A stretch of 64,000 nt of DNA from Pelagibius sp. CAU 1746 (GCF_039839785.1 NZ_JBDOQT010000001.1:2232001-2296000), one strand, 5' to 3'. Shown: positions 43,111-54,906, counted from the stretch's first letter. The notes: generated by a model not told the origin, from the letters alone. Numbers and translations are program-made.

Positions 43111-44139
43111 GTGACCGCAGGCGGGGTCCTCGCGACACCGCTTTGCGATCTCCTCGGCTGCCGCTATCCGGTGCTGCAGGCGGGTATGGGAGGCGTCGCC
43201 CGAGCGGAACTGGTCGCCGCCGTCGCCGAGGCGGGAGGTTACGGTTTTCTCGGCATGGTGCGGGAGCCGCCGAAGCTCATCGCCGAAGAGATCGACGGGG
43301 TACGGGCGCGTACCGAGCGGCCCTTCGGTGTCAATCTCATCCCGGCGGCGACGGACCCCGGTCTGTTGACCGACCAGTTGGCCGTCTGTTTCGAGAAGGC
43401 GGTGCCGTCTCTGTGCTTCTTCTGGGAAGTGGACGCTCGCGCGGTGGCCAGCGCCAAGGAGGCCGGCTGCCAGGTGCTCTACCAGGTCGGATCGGTGGAG
43501 GAGGCGCGCGCCGCCGAGGCGGCCGGTGCCGACGCCGTAATCGTCCAGGGCTACGAGGCGGGGGGGCACGTCCGCGGCGGACTCACCTCGCTGGTGCTGC
43601 TGCCGCAGGTGGTATCGGCGGTGTCGATCCCCGTGGTCGCCTCCGGCGGTTTCGCTTCCGGCGAAAGCCTGGTCGCGGCGTTGGCGCTGGGGGCTCAGGG
43701 AATTCACTGCGGCACCGCCTTCTTGGCCACCGAGGAGTCCTTCGCGCACGGCTATCACAAGCAGCGTGTCGTCGCGGCCCGGTCGCAGGATACCTTGCAC
43801 ACCGATGCTTTCGCCATCAACTGGCCCCCGGCTTCGCCGGTGCGGGTGATCGCCAACAGCCTGACCGCCAGCCTTGGCGCGCGCCTGCACGGCTACCGGC
43901 CGGAGGACTTCGAGCGTCAGGTGGTGGCGGAGGATGCGGGGCGTCCGCTCTATCGCTTCAGCACGGACTCGCCTTTGAAGAGCACCAGTGGCGACTTGGA
44001 AGTGCTGGCCCTCTATGCGGGCCAGGTTTGCGGCGTGGTGGATCGCGTGGTCCCGGCCGCCGAGCGGATCGGGCAGATCGTTCAGGAGGCCCGCAGGACA
44101 CTGCGGCGGCTGGCGGACCGGGAGGGTGAGGGCGGATGA
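43111..44139 (+). CDS. nitronate monooxygenase (2-nitropropane dioxygenase family)
   Basis: 342 aa from the GTG at 43111 (GGAGG upstream). FMN-dependent TIM-barrel oxygenase: LGCRYPVLQAGMGGVARAELVAAVAEAGGYGFLG, VIVQGYEAGGHVRG (catalytic His region), VVASGGFASGESLVAALALGAQGIHCGTAF (FMN phosphate binding) in separate segments. It oxidises alkyl nitronates to carbonyls plus nitrite. The stop overlaps the next gene by 4 nt. Neighbouring nitrogen-oxide genes make detoxification of nitro compounds plausible. Confidence 0.9.
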   Translation: MTAGGVLATPLCDLLGCRYPVLQAGMGGVARAELVAAVAEAGGYGFLGMVREPPKLIAEEIDGVRARTERPFGVNLIPAATDPGLLTDQLAVCFEKAVPSLCFFWEVDARAVASAKEAGCQVLYQVGSVEEARAAEAAGADAVIVQGYEAGGHVRGGLTSLVLLPQVVSAVSIPVVASGGFASGESLVAALALGAQGIHCGTAFLATEESFAHGYHKQRVVAARSQDTLHTDAFAINWPPASPVRVIANSLTASLGARLHGYRPEDFERQVVAEDAGRPLYRFSTDSPLKSTSGDLEVLALYAGQVCGVVDRVVPAAERIGQIVQEARRTLRRLADREGEGG

Positions 44140-45281
44140 GCAAAGCGCCGCCGGTGCGGGCTTGGGACGAGGTGCGGAGCTGGCGCCGCGAGACCCGCGG
44201 CGCGCTGCTGGCGCGGCGGTCGTCGATTCCGCGTGGCGAAAGGCTGTTTCTGCGGCCCTTGATCGGTGGGCAGATTCACCTGCAGTTCCCCGAGCTGCGC
44301 CATGCCTGTATCGGCTTCTACTGGCCCATCAAGGCCGAGATCGACCTTCGGCACCTGGTACGGGATTTCGTGAGCCTGGGTGCTGAGGCCGCCCTGCCTG
44401 TGGTGGTGGAAAAAAACCGGCCGGTGGAGTTTTGGGCCTGGCGTCCGCGTATGAAGATGTCGCGCGGCTTCTGGAACATTCCGGTGCCGGCCGAGCGTCA
44501 TCCGGTGCGGCCCACCGCCCTGCTCGTGCCCTTGGTGGGTTTCGACGAGGGCGGCTATCGTTTGGGGTACGGCGGCGGCTACTACGACCGCACCTTGGCT
44601 GCGCTCGATCCGCGGCCGCTGACCATCGGGGTCGGCTATGCCTGCGGTCGTCTCGCGACCATCTCCCCGCAGCCGCATGACATTCCGCTCGATGCCATCG
44701 TCACCGAGGCCGGCGTGACCCGTCATCGCTACCGTGGCGTGCCGCTAACCCCCGCCGGCGTCTCCGGCGGCGGGCAGGGCCCGGCCAGCGGGACTGCGGG
44801 GGGAAGCTATGCCTCGCCGCCCTGCAGCATGCACGAGCTGGATCCCAGCTACCTCGGCTACATGAGCCGGGAGGAGACGCTTTCGTTGTTGAACGAGCTG
44901 CTGGAAGGCGAGCGTGCGGGCGCCCGCGTGCTGGCGGAAATGGGGCGCGAGGCGAGGGAGGCGGCGGAACGTGCCACCCTGCGGGACGTCGCGATGGACG
45001 AGGCCCGTTTCTGCGCCATGCTGTCCCGTCATGTCCGGCGCCTCGGCGGCTCTCCGAGTGCCGCCGTCGGCGCCTTTCACGGCAAGGTGTTGGCGCTCGA
45101 CGCGCCGGCCGAGCGCCTTACCTTGCTGAACCGCGGACAAGGCTGGGTCGTGCGTAAGCTCGAGGAAGCCTGCGCAAGGATCGCCGACGACGAACTTCTG
45201 CATGACCTTCGCGAGATGCAGCGGGTTCACGCGCACAATATCGCCCGTTGCGAAGAGCTGGTGCCGCCGCCTGGCGGATAA
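44136..45281 (+). CDS. 5-formyltetrahydrofolate cyclo-ligase fused to a DUF6306-like helical domain
   Basis: 381 aa, about twice the usual length. Residues 1-200 are a complete cyclo-ligase: an N-terminal basic region with RRETRGALLARR, then the hallmark GYRLGYGGGYYDRTLA (140-155) that binds ATP/folate. Residues 201-232 are a Gly/Ser/Pro linker. Residues 233-381 (DPSYLGYMSREETLSLLNELLEGERAGARVL...) are all helical and resemble the DUF6306 family, with ferritin-like spacing of Glu and His (LLEGERAG, MDEARFCAMLSRH). The first domain converts 5-formyl-THF to 5,10-methenyl-THF. Role of the second is unknown. Confidence 0.82.
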   Translation: MSKAPPVRAWDEVRSWRRETRGALLARRSSIPRGERLFLRPLIGGQIHLQFPELRHACIGFYWPIKAEIDLRHLVRDFVSLGAEAALPVVVEKNRPVEFWAWRPRMKMSRGFWNIPVPAERHPVRPTALLVPLVGFDEGGYRLGYGGGYYDRTLAALDPRPLTIGVGYACGRLATISPQPHDIPLDAIVTEAGVTRHRYRGVPLTPAGVSGGGQGPASGTAGGSYASPPCSMHELDPSYLGYMSREETLSLLNELLEGERAGARVLAEMGREAREAAERATLRDVAMDEARFCAMLSRHVRRLGGSPSAAVGAFHGKVLALDAPAERLTLLNRGQGWVVRKLEEACARIADDELLHDLREMQRVHAHNIARCEELVPPPGG

Positions 45282-45356
45282 CGGTTGGCTGCGCTTTTCG
45301 AGGCGTGACACGCAGCGGCTGCCGACCCCTGCTGCGCCGGGTGAGGCGGGCCCGCG

Positions 45357-45722
45357 CTACGCGGGCGGACCGGCATAGACGGCAAGCAGATCCATTTGCA
45401 GACCCAGAAGGGCAAAGATCACGTTGAGGGCCCAGGCGATGGTCAGGCCGCGGGAGAGATGGGTGTAGAAATCCCATCCGACGTTTGGGGCGCAGCGCCA
45501 GACCGAAATGACGATCCAGGCGGTATAGACGAGCAGAAGCGGCAACAGAAGCTGTGCGGCGGCGAGGTTGCCTGCATAGATCGCCGCGGCGTAGAGGCAG
45601 GCCAGGACGGTGCTTGCGAGCACGCCGTACAGCCAGAAAACCTTCCAGAGTTCCCCTTCTCCGCGCCAGTAGCGAAGCAGGAAATTCGGCGGCTGTGTCC
45701 CGGAAGAGGATTGCGTTGCCAT
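45357..45722 (-). CDS. small membrane protein of unknown function
   Basis: 121 aa from the ATG at 45722 (GGGAG 8 nt upstream). Three hydrophobic segments are visible: VFWLYGVLASTVLACLYAAA, LLLPLLLVYTAWIVISVW and LTIAWALNVIFALLGLQ. The N-terminus carries a GEGELWKVFW motif seen in small alphaproteobacterial membrane proteins of unknown role. I do not recognise a function. Confidence 0.65.
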   Translation of the reverse strand: MATQSSSGTQPPNFLLRYWRGEGELWKVFWLYGVLASTVLACLYAAAIYAGNLAAAQLLLPLLLVYTAWIVISVWRCAPNVGWDFYTHLSRGLTIAWALNVIFALLGLQMDLLAVYAGPPA

Positions 45723-45851
45723 ACTCGAGGCTCCCACATGACTGGTGCTCCGAATGGCTATCCTCTCCCCGGCTGGGCGGAGAGACAAACGAATATAATC
45801 GAAGTTCGGTATCGAAGGTTTTGTTGTGCCGCCAGGACCAAGGCGGCAGAC

Positions 45852-46553
45852 CTAGCGCGCCACCCGATAGAGCCGCTTGTACTCGCCGGGATTCTCGTTG
45901 ATGGAGCGGGTGGCTTCCAGGAAGACGTCGAGCTCGGCGGGAGTCATGGGCGCGGTTTCCATCTCCAGGGTCTCGCGCCGGATGGGAATGGCCTGGGCGA
46001 TGGGCGTGCCGGCGGGCAGGGTGCCCACGAAGTCGGAATCGGTCCAGACCGCCGGAATATGGGTGAAGACGTCGTGGTAGCGGTCGTTGTCGACCAGGCC
46101 GGTGATGGTGCGGTAGGGCAGGTCGAGGCGGTTCATCGGGTGGGTATAGAGGATCGACCAGCCGTCCTCCGGCTCGGCGGCCCAGAGGTTGCGGAACTTC
46201 ACCGGGATCCAGCCGGGCTTGAACAGCGGCGAGCCCTCGACCTGTTCGGCGACGTGGAAGTGGATCGGCGAGCGTGGCACGTGCGGCGGCAGGTCGTCGG
46301 GCAGGCCCTCCCAGTGCCACTCGAAGCGGCCGCGGTCGACGTGCAGGTCGCAGGCCAGCGGCAGCATGAAGCCGTGGGTCATGGCGTCGATCACCGGCGG
46401 GCAGCCCTTCACCGTCTTCACCTCTTCCTCGAAGTCGTTGGCCCAGGCGGTCAGCGGCATGGTCTTCAGCCAGTCGGGCGAGCTGCGCTTGGCGGGCTGC
46501 GGCTTGGGCAGGTGGGGTTCCAACTCGGGAAAGCAGCGGAACTTGATTTTCAT
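45852..46553 (-). CDS. uncharacterised protein (DUF6065-like)
   Basis: 233 aa, soluble, no signal peptide. It is rich in aromatic and Pro residues (SSPDWLKTMPLTAWANDF, THGFMLPLACDLHV, HFHVAEQVEG, NLWAAEPEDGWSILYTHPMN), a pattern I associate with the DUF6065 family found near glycan or virion genes. The assignment is tentative and no activity is known. It overlaps the upstream TPR gene by 4 nt, so the two are made together. Confidence 0.65.
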   Translation of the reverse strand: MKIKFRCFPELEPHLPKPQPAKRSSPDWLKTMPLTAWANDFEEEVKTVKGCPPVIDAMTHGFMLPLACDLHVDRGRFEWHWEGLPDDLPPHVPRSPIHFHVAEQVEGSPLFKPGWIPVKFRNLWAAEPEDGWSILYTHPMNRLDLPYRTITGLVDNDRYHDVFTHIPAVWTDSDFVGTLPAGTPIAQAIPIRRETLEMETAPMTPAELDVFLEATRSINENPGEYKRLYRVAR

Positions 46554-47062
46554 GCGGTGTCCTTTCCCGGACCCTGCGCCGGCGCGTCGATCCGCAGCTC
46601 GCGTTTCAGGGCCTCGATATCGAGCCAGAAGCTGCCCTGCGGCTGGTCGACCATGGCGAAGAGCACGGTCTTGTAAAGCTTGGGATTATGACGCACGGCT
46701 TGGCGGTAGTGGTCCAGGGCGCTCTCGGTGTCGCCGCCGCGCTGCAGGCAGATGGCCAGCTCCAGGTGGGCCCAGGCGTAGTCGGGCTTGATCTTCAGCG
46801 CCCGGCGGTAGGCCTGGACCGCGCCCTCGAGGTCGCCACGCGCGCGGCGGATGTTGCCGATGCGGATCTCGGCTTCGGCGAAGCCGGGGAAGACCCTGAC
46901 GGCTTCCTGCAAAAGGGCCTCGGCCTCCGCGCCGCGGCCTTGCTTCAACGCTGCCACGGCGCGGTTGCGCAGGACGGCCGCCGCCTTCACGTGTTCGGGC
47001 AGGCCGGTGCCGGGGGCGCCGGGACGGGATTGCGGGCTGGAACGCGGCGTGGGGGCGGTCAT
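46550..47062 (-). CDS. TPR-repeat protein
   Basis: 170 aa. At least three tetratricopeptide repeats are visible between residues 25 and 140: AVAALKQGRGAEAEALLQEA, IRRARGDLEGAVQAYRRALK, and LAICLQRGGDTESALDHYRQ with YAWAHLE between. The C-terminal part (LYKTVLFAMVDQPQGSFWLD) is not TPR. It probably acts as a protein-protein scaffold for the co-transcribed DUF6065-like protein. Confidence 0.8.
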   Translation of the reverse strand: MTAPTPRSSPQSRPGAPGTGLPEHVKAAAVLRNRAVAALKQGRGAEAEALLQEAVRVFPGFAEAEIRIGNIRRARGDLEGAVQAYRRALKIKPDYAWAHLELAICLQRGGDTESALDHYRQAVRHNPKLYKTVLFAMVDQPQGSFWLDIEALKRELRIDAPAQGPGKDTA

Positions 47063-47120
47063 GGTCTGGAAGCTAGCCCCCCGACGTGGTCGGGGTCAAC
47101 AAACCGGATACCGGGCCCGC

Positions 47121-48302
<1,182 letters not shown>

Positions 48303-48583
48303 GTCCGGACCGGGCCTCCTTTCCGCTTGTCGCCGCCAAGGTAACACCGGAAGGATGCCACGGGCGTTGATTTGCTGCGCGGGACGATGGCACAGCAGCG
48401 CCGGGGGGCGTACCGGCCGCCGGGAGGGGCCGGCCCGGGGCCTGCGGCGCCACCCGCAGGCCGCGATATGGGGGTGCCGGCCCGGCCGCGGGCCCGAAGA
48501 TCGAAGCGTCTCAGCCCCGCGCTGCACCCGGCAGGCCCGTAAATCGCTTGACCGGCACTGGATTCCCGCAAATAGATGGGGCG

Positions 48584-50302
<1,719 letters not shown>

Positions 50303-50306
50303 GCCC

Positions 50307-51053
50307 TCAGTCGCTTTCGATATTGATGGTCAGGGTGCGGCGCAGGATCGAGGGATCGTTGCCGGTCATCGGCCAGACCGCGTGCCAGGAGTTATAGGTC
50401 TTTACGAAGACCAGGCACTGGTTGGGCTCGAAGGGGAAGGTCTTCACGCAGTCGACTTCGTCGAAGTCCATGTAGGCATTGGTGTAGTTGTAGCTGCGGG
50501 TGCGATCCTTCGGCCAGACGATGCTGGTGCCGCCGCCGTAGTCGTCGTTCCACTCGCCCTCCCGCAGGATCGGGATCACCATGGTGACGACCTTGGAGCG
50601 ATGGTCGGTGTGCGGGCGGATGCTGCCGCCGGTCACCGGCATGGAAGAGAACTCGAAGCGTGACCGCAGTCTCGGAAAATGCGGCTGCGGGCTGCCCTTC
50701 TTCAGCGCTTTGAAGCGCCGGATCATGCGCTCCTTGAAGGGAATGTTCGCCAAGCCCAGGTCGATGTTGTGCGACTTCAGCATCGCCATGGTATCGGTGA
50801 TGAATTGCTCGCTCTTGATGTAGGCGTAGAAGCGGCCCCAGGCGGCGTTCTTGCTCAGGTGATCGAAGTAGCCGGCCTTGTTGTTGTGCTTGGACAGCGA
50901 GTACTTGACGCCGTTGAACTCTTTCAGGACGAAAGTCTTGTCGTCCGGGAAGGTTTCGACCAACTCCTTGTAGAAGTCGGGATCGATGGCGCCGCGGGCG
51001 ATGCCGATGGGATAGGGTTCGTAGTCGAACTTGATCGCGTCAAATTTCAGCAT
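50307..51053 (-). CDS. 2-oxoglutarate/Fe(II)-dependent oxygenase-like protein
   Basis: 248 aa. A double-stranded beta-helix iron triad is visible: HTD in SIRPHTDHRS (His148, Asp150) and His224 in YNSWHAVWPM, with Arg238/239 (RRTLTINI) as the 2-oxoglutarate-binding residue. The N-terminal helical part (IDPDFYKELVETFP) is typical of Fe(II) oxygenases acting on large or surface-linked substrates. It overlaps the FkbM methyltransferase gene by 7 nt. Confidence 0.82.
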   Translation of the reverse strand: MLKFDAIKFDYEPYPIGIARGAIDPDFYKELVETFPDDKTFVLKEFNGVKYSLSKHNNKAGYFDHLSKNAAWGRFYAYIKSEQFITDTMAMLKSHNIDLGLANIPFKERMIRRFKALKKGSPQPHFPRLRSRFEFSSMPVTGGSIRPHTDHRSKVVTMVIPILREGEWNDDYGGGTSIVWPKDRTRSYNYTNAYMDFDEVDCVKTFPFEPNQCLVFVKTYNSWHAVWPMTGNDPSILRRTLTINIESD

Positions 51054-51904
51054 GCTGCTGCCTTGGCCTCTGCTGGGCGGAAAATTGCGTTGTAGGCAAC
51101 CTCTTCAGGGTCCTTGCCCGCATTGATCTGGCGCAAGCCGCCCATGGTGTCGTTGCGGCCGGAAAAGGCATAGCCCTGGGCCTGCATGAAGCCGAAGAGG
51201 GCATCCTTCTCGCGGGCGTTCACCTCGACGCTGATCACGCGCGGCCGCTGCGCGCCGGCGAGCAGGCCGCGCATGCCGCGCAGAATGCGCGCTTCGTTGC
51301 CGTCGACGTCGATCTTGATGACGTCCGGTGCGCGCATCGCGCCGGCCTCGATCAGTCCGTCCAGGCTGGCGCCGTACTTCATCTCGGTCACCAGGGGGGT
51401 GAAGTCGGCTTCGTTCATGTCCACCGCTTCGTGGAGCTGACTGCCCGACGACCCCGGCTCGACGCTCAGATAGTGGAACGGAAAGACGCCGGCCTCGTCG
51501 GTCAGCGCCAGGGAGAAGGGTGTCATGCGGTCGCTGTAGCCGTTGAGGCGGATGTTCTCCACCAGGCTGGCGAAGTTGGCGGCCAGGGGTTCGAAGGAAT
51601 AGACCCTGCCGCTGGGGCCGACCCGGGCGGCGGCCATAAGGCTGTAGAGGCCGATGTTGGCGCCGATGTCGCAGAACACGTCACCGTCGCGCAGTTCCCG
51701 GCGGATCAGCTCGACGGTCCCCGTTTCCTTCAGATAGATGCTGGAGACGCGCCACAGCTCGCGGAATGACACCGGATCTATGCGGTAGCTGTGCTCTTCG
51801 TCGCGCAGGCGGCAACGCCCCATCAGACTGCGTGCGATGCCGAAGCGCAGCTTGGCCAAGCGCCGCCGCACTCCTTTGAGCTTGGAGTATCCAAGTTCTG
51901 CCAT
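51047..51904 (-). CDS. FkbM-family SAM-dependent methyltransferase
   Basis: 285 aa. The SAM-binding motif is FCDIGANIGLYSLMAA, followed by VYSFEPLAANFASLVENIRLNG and a later DVIKIDVDGNEARILRGM, the FkbM pattern. Such enzymes O-methylate sugars or lipid-linked intermediates. The N-terminus is basic and amphipathic and may bind membrane. It is co-directional with the oxygenase and the glycosyltransferase-methyltransferase fusion. Confidence 0.9.
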   Translation of the reverse strand: MAELGYSKLKGVRRRLAKLRFGIARSLMGRCRLRDEEHSYRIDPVSFRELWRVSSIYLKETGTVELIRRELRDGDVFCDIGANIGLYSLMAAARVGPSGRVYSFEPLAANFASLVENIRLNGYSDRMTPFSLALTDEAGVFPFHYLSVEPGSSGSQLHEAVDMNEADFTPLVTEMKYGASLDGLIEAGAMRAPDVIKIDVDGNEARILRGMRGLLAGAQRPRVISVEVNAREKDALFGFMQAQGYAFSGRNDTMGGLRQINAGKDPEEVAYNAIFRPAEAKAAAC

Positions 51905-51934
51905 GTCGTTCCGTTCTGCTAGCGGCGCCGTGGT

Positions 51935-53341
51935 TCAGCCGCGAAAGACCCTGTCGCTCTTGCCCTTGCCGATTTTCGCTTTCAGCTGGGCGCAGAGCTG
52001 CCATTTGACGCCCGGATTGCGCCGCGCCGCCGCTTCCAGCTGCTCGCGCCACCATTCCGGCGGCTGCAGGGTGCAGTGGGCGTTCTGGCCGTCCGGCAGG
52101 AACTTCTTGGCCGGATAGCAGGCCGCCACGGCATAGACGAAGTGCCGCGCATGGCGGAACAGCTTGTCCAGCACCCAGGGGATGTCTTCTTCGGTGATGT
52201 GCTCCAGCACGTCGGTGCAGATGACGCCGTCGTACTTCGGCTCGACCGGGCCGGAGAAGGGCTCATAGCCCGGATCGTAGCACGTCACCTTGGTTGCGCC
52301 CCACTCGTCCTGCGCCTTGAAGCGCGATTCCGCCGCTTCGCCCGGGTAGGGTTTGTAGAACTGCGCCTTGCCGGAGCCGTAGTCGAGCAGCGTCGTGGCG
52401 TCGCATTCCTTGATCAGGTTGGCGATCGGGCCGACATGCTCGATCAGCGACTTGCCGGAGAAGGTCTTCTTCGCCGGGCGCCCGGCCTCGGGGGAACCTT
52501 CCTGATGCATGGTCTTGTACATCTCGACCAGCTTTTTGTAGCGCGGGCTGGGGTTCTCCTCGGTGAAGAGCGTGAAGCCGGCGGCGTCGGCCGCGCGCTC
52601 CATCTCGAACCAGACCTCGCCGTTGGGGTTCTCCTTGTATTTGAGAACCTTGGGGAAGGGACGCCAGGGCTGCATCTGCAGGGTGGTGTAGTGCAGCAGC
52701 TTGGAGACGCCGGGCTCGTACTCGTGGTCGCGGGAGTTCCAAACCCCCGGCAGCAAGCCCCAGAGGTTGTTGTCGTGCACGCGGTGACGGAAGAACTTGT
52801 GGCGTTCGCCGCGCTGGGCGTCCTCATGGTGCCAGATCTTGGACATCTTCTCGCAGTCGAGCAGCATCACTGCGGTTTCCTTTTCGGTGATGCAGAGCTG
52901 CCCGGCGCCCTTCATGTCCATATCGAAGAGCTCGGCCGGGTCGGTCAGGTAGATCTGGTCGACGTCGTTGTAGATCGCCCGGCCGGTCTTGCCCGCCAGG
53001 TCGGGGATCGCATAGCGGTAGGCCGTGAAGCCGGTCTTCCACTTCAGCCGGTCGTAACCCTTCAGATCCTTCATCAGGTAGATCTCGTAGCGCCGCGCCG
53101 GATCGCGGTGCTGCAGGACCGACCAGACGAAGATGCGTTCCGCGCGGTGCTGCGCCGGTTCGGTCCCCAGGAAGATCCGCACCGGCGGCTTCCCGCTGGG
53201 GGCGACGCCGGGGTCCGGGTCGATCGCCACCAGTTCGGGTTCGTCGCGGGTGCCCGCGGGCCGGTCACGCTCCAGCCGCAGCAGATGCCCCCATCGCTTG
53301 TGGTAGTACTTGGTCTTGAAACTCGGTTGGGCGAGGGTCAC
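51935..53341 (-). CDS. glycosyltransferase-methyltransferase fusion protein
   Basis: 468 aa from GTG 53341. Residues about 54-270 resemble a GT-A (GT8-like) glycosyltransferase: VRIFLGTEPAQHRAERIFVWSV, then RAIYNDVDQIYLTDP with the DxD metal motif (NDVDQ), then HDNNLWGLLPGVWNSRDHEYE. Residues about 310-440 form a class I methyltransferase: TTLLDYGSGKAQFYKP (SAM motif I), VTCYDPGYEPFSG, DGVICTDVLEHI. A single polypeptide that both transfers a sugar and methylates suggests modification of one surface glycan. Each half is clear in form, but neither specificity is known. Confidence 0.78.
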   Translation of the reverse strand: MTLAQPSFKTKYYHKRWGHLLRLERDRPAGTRDEPELVAIDPDPGVAPSGKPPVRIFLGTEPAQHRAERIFVWSVLQHRDPARRYEIYLMKDLKGYDRLKWKTGFTAYRYAIPDLAGKTGRAIYNDVDQIYLTDPAELFDMDMKGAGQLCITEKETAVMLLDCEKMSKIWHHEDAQRGERHKFFRHRVHDNNLWGLLPGVWNSRDHEYEPGVSKLLHYTTLQMQPWRPFPKVLKYKENPNGEVWFEMERAADAAGFTLFTEENPSPRYKKLVEMYKTMHQEGSPEAGRPAKKTFSGKSLIEHVGPIANLIKECDATTLLDYGSGKAQFYKPYPGEAAESRFKAQDEWGATKVTCYDPGYEPFSGPVEPKYDGVICTDVLEHITEEDIPWVLDKLFRHARHFVYAVAACYPAKKFLPDGQNAHCTLQPPEWWREQLEAAARRNPGVKWQLCAQLKAKIGKGKSDRVFRG

Positions 53342-53557
53342 GGAACTAAACTCTCTTCAGCAGAAATGGGTCAAAGCGGAAGACGGTCTTCGCGCCCGCA
53401 AAACAATGGGTGGTCACAGCCGCCGCCGGCCAAGGACCGCGTGTTCAGCCTCATTCCGGGCCCCGGCGGCTGCGCCCCCACTGGCGGCGCCGGACCCAGC
53501 CAAAAATCGGTCAGCAGACCGATCACGTTTAGAACAAGGGGGGCTTTCAGGCAAGAT

Positions 53558-54904
53558 TCAGATCGCCGCGGCCCCGGCCCGGCGGTACTCGTCCCAGCGG
53601 TCCTGCAGGGCCTGGCTGAGGATCACCAGCTCGCCCTGATACAGGCTCAGCGCCTCCATCAGCAGCGCCAACTCCGATTCCGCCTCGTGGCCGGGCGAAT
53701 AGGCGTTGGGAATCCTGCTGTCGCCGGGATAGCTGCCCGCCGGGTGGCTGTAGAGGTCGACCCCCGAGATGACGAGGCGGGCGGGCTGCAGCGCCACGGC
53801 GACGGCCAGCATGGCGGCGCCGTTGGTGGGGCGCACCCCGTCCCAGCGCGGTTCGGAAAGGTAGAGGCCGAAGCGCTCGATGGTGGCGTAGCGCAGGCCC
53901 TTGAGGTCTGGCCGCATCAGGCGCGTGACCAGCAGGCGGGCCTCCGACTTGATGGATTGGAGGCCGAAGATCGCGCCCTTGACCGTCGCCAAGGTCGCCT
54001 TGGAGCCGGTGAAGACCATGTCCGGCCGGGTCAGGAAGCCGCGCTCCAGCCAGCTATGGTTGACGCGGAACAGAACGTCGTACTCGACCTTGCCGACTTC
54101 CGGGGCTTCCGAGGAGGGGCCGTTGCCGAGGCAGAGGATGGTCCGCGGATCACCAAGCGCCCGGCGCAGGGCTTCGATATCGTCCAGGCGCCGGACGTGG
54201 CCGGCCAGCAGGCGGCGTAGCCGCGGCTGGGCCATGGCCCACAGCGCCAAGGCCTCCAGCCGCCGCCGGATCGGCCGCTGTTTGCTGCGGTTCAGCTTCA
54301 AGTCCTGCATCAGCAGGCGGGCCAGCACCGGCATGGCGGCTGCGGTACGGTCTTCGGCCGCACCCGCCAGCAGGCTGATCCGCTGCCGCGCCACTCCTGC
54401 TCCGGCGAGGCGGTCGGCGGCGGCGGCGTCGAGGACGAAATGGTGCTCGATGCGCTCCGGCCCGGCCCCCAGGGCCCGCGCGTCCGGCGCCGCCGCGCCG
54501 CCGGGCATCTGCCCTATGGCGGAGGGCGTGGCGCGGCGGTTGGCGGCGCGCAGGATGGGCCGGTCGCCTGGCTGCAGGTCGCCCAGGATCATCAGGCAGC
54601 GGACGTTGAGATTGATGAGGAAGCGATTGGCGATATAGGCGAAGGGCAGGGGCGGCGGCAGGACCACCGCTTGCGGATAGGCTGCGCGAAGCCATTCGCG
54701 CGTCTCCAGGTCCGGCGCGGTGAAGAGGATGTCGAGGCGCGGATAGCGCTCGGCCAATGCCGCGATCAGACAGCGCGCGGTTTCGAAGTCGCCGCGCTTG
54801 CGGCCGATGAACCAGAACGTCCGCTCCCCCGGATTGCTGGCCTGGCCGCAGCGCACCAGGAAGCCCTCCGCCGGTGCGGGGGTCTGGGGGGAGGCCTCGA
54901 CCAC
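53558..54904 (-). CDS. bipartite glycosyltransferase: Kdo-transferase-like N-half, GT42-like C-half
   Basis: 448 aa from GTG 54904 (GGAGG upstream), 2 nt after the ELM1 gene stop. The reading frame stays open far upstream, but that part has the composition of a shadow of the ELM1 gene. Residues about 28-110 (TFWFIGRKRGDFETARCLIAALAERYPRLDILFT, in parts) resemble the N-terminal domain of GT30 Kdo transferases. Residues about 230-440 resemble GT42 sialyltransferase-like enzymes: ILCLGNGPSS, DVLFRVNHSWLE, TNGAAMLAVAVALQPARLVISGVDLY. Both matches are by pattern and remote. Confidence 0.68.
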   Translation of the reverse strand: MVEASPQTPAPAEGFLVRCGQASNPGERTFWFIGRKRGDFETARCLIAALAERYPRLDILFTAPDLETREWLRAAYPQAVVLPPPLPFAYIANRFLINLNVRCLMILGDLQPGDRPILRAANRRATPSAIGQMPGGAAAPDARALGAGPERIEHHFVLDAAAADRLAGAGVARQRISLLAGAAEDRTAAAMPVLARLLMQDLKLNRSKQRPIRRRLEALALWAMAQPRLRRLLAGHVRRLDDIEALRRALGDPRTILCLGNGPSSEAPEVGKVEYDVLFRVNHSWLERGFLTRPDMVFTGSKATLATVKGAIFGLQSIKSEARLLVTRLMRPDLKGLRYATIERFGLYLSEPRWDGVRPTNGAAMLAVAVALQPARLVISGVDLYSHPAGSYPGDSRIPNAYSPGHEAESELALLMEALSLYQGELVILSQALQDRWDEYRRAGAAAI

Positions 54905-54906
54905 GG

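Noticed and set aside
42792-44129. 445-codon plus-strand frame across the nitronate monooxygenase
   Set aside because: The frame is Arg/Gly-rich and out of phase with the conserved FMN-binding motifs of the monooxygenase.
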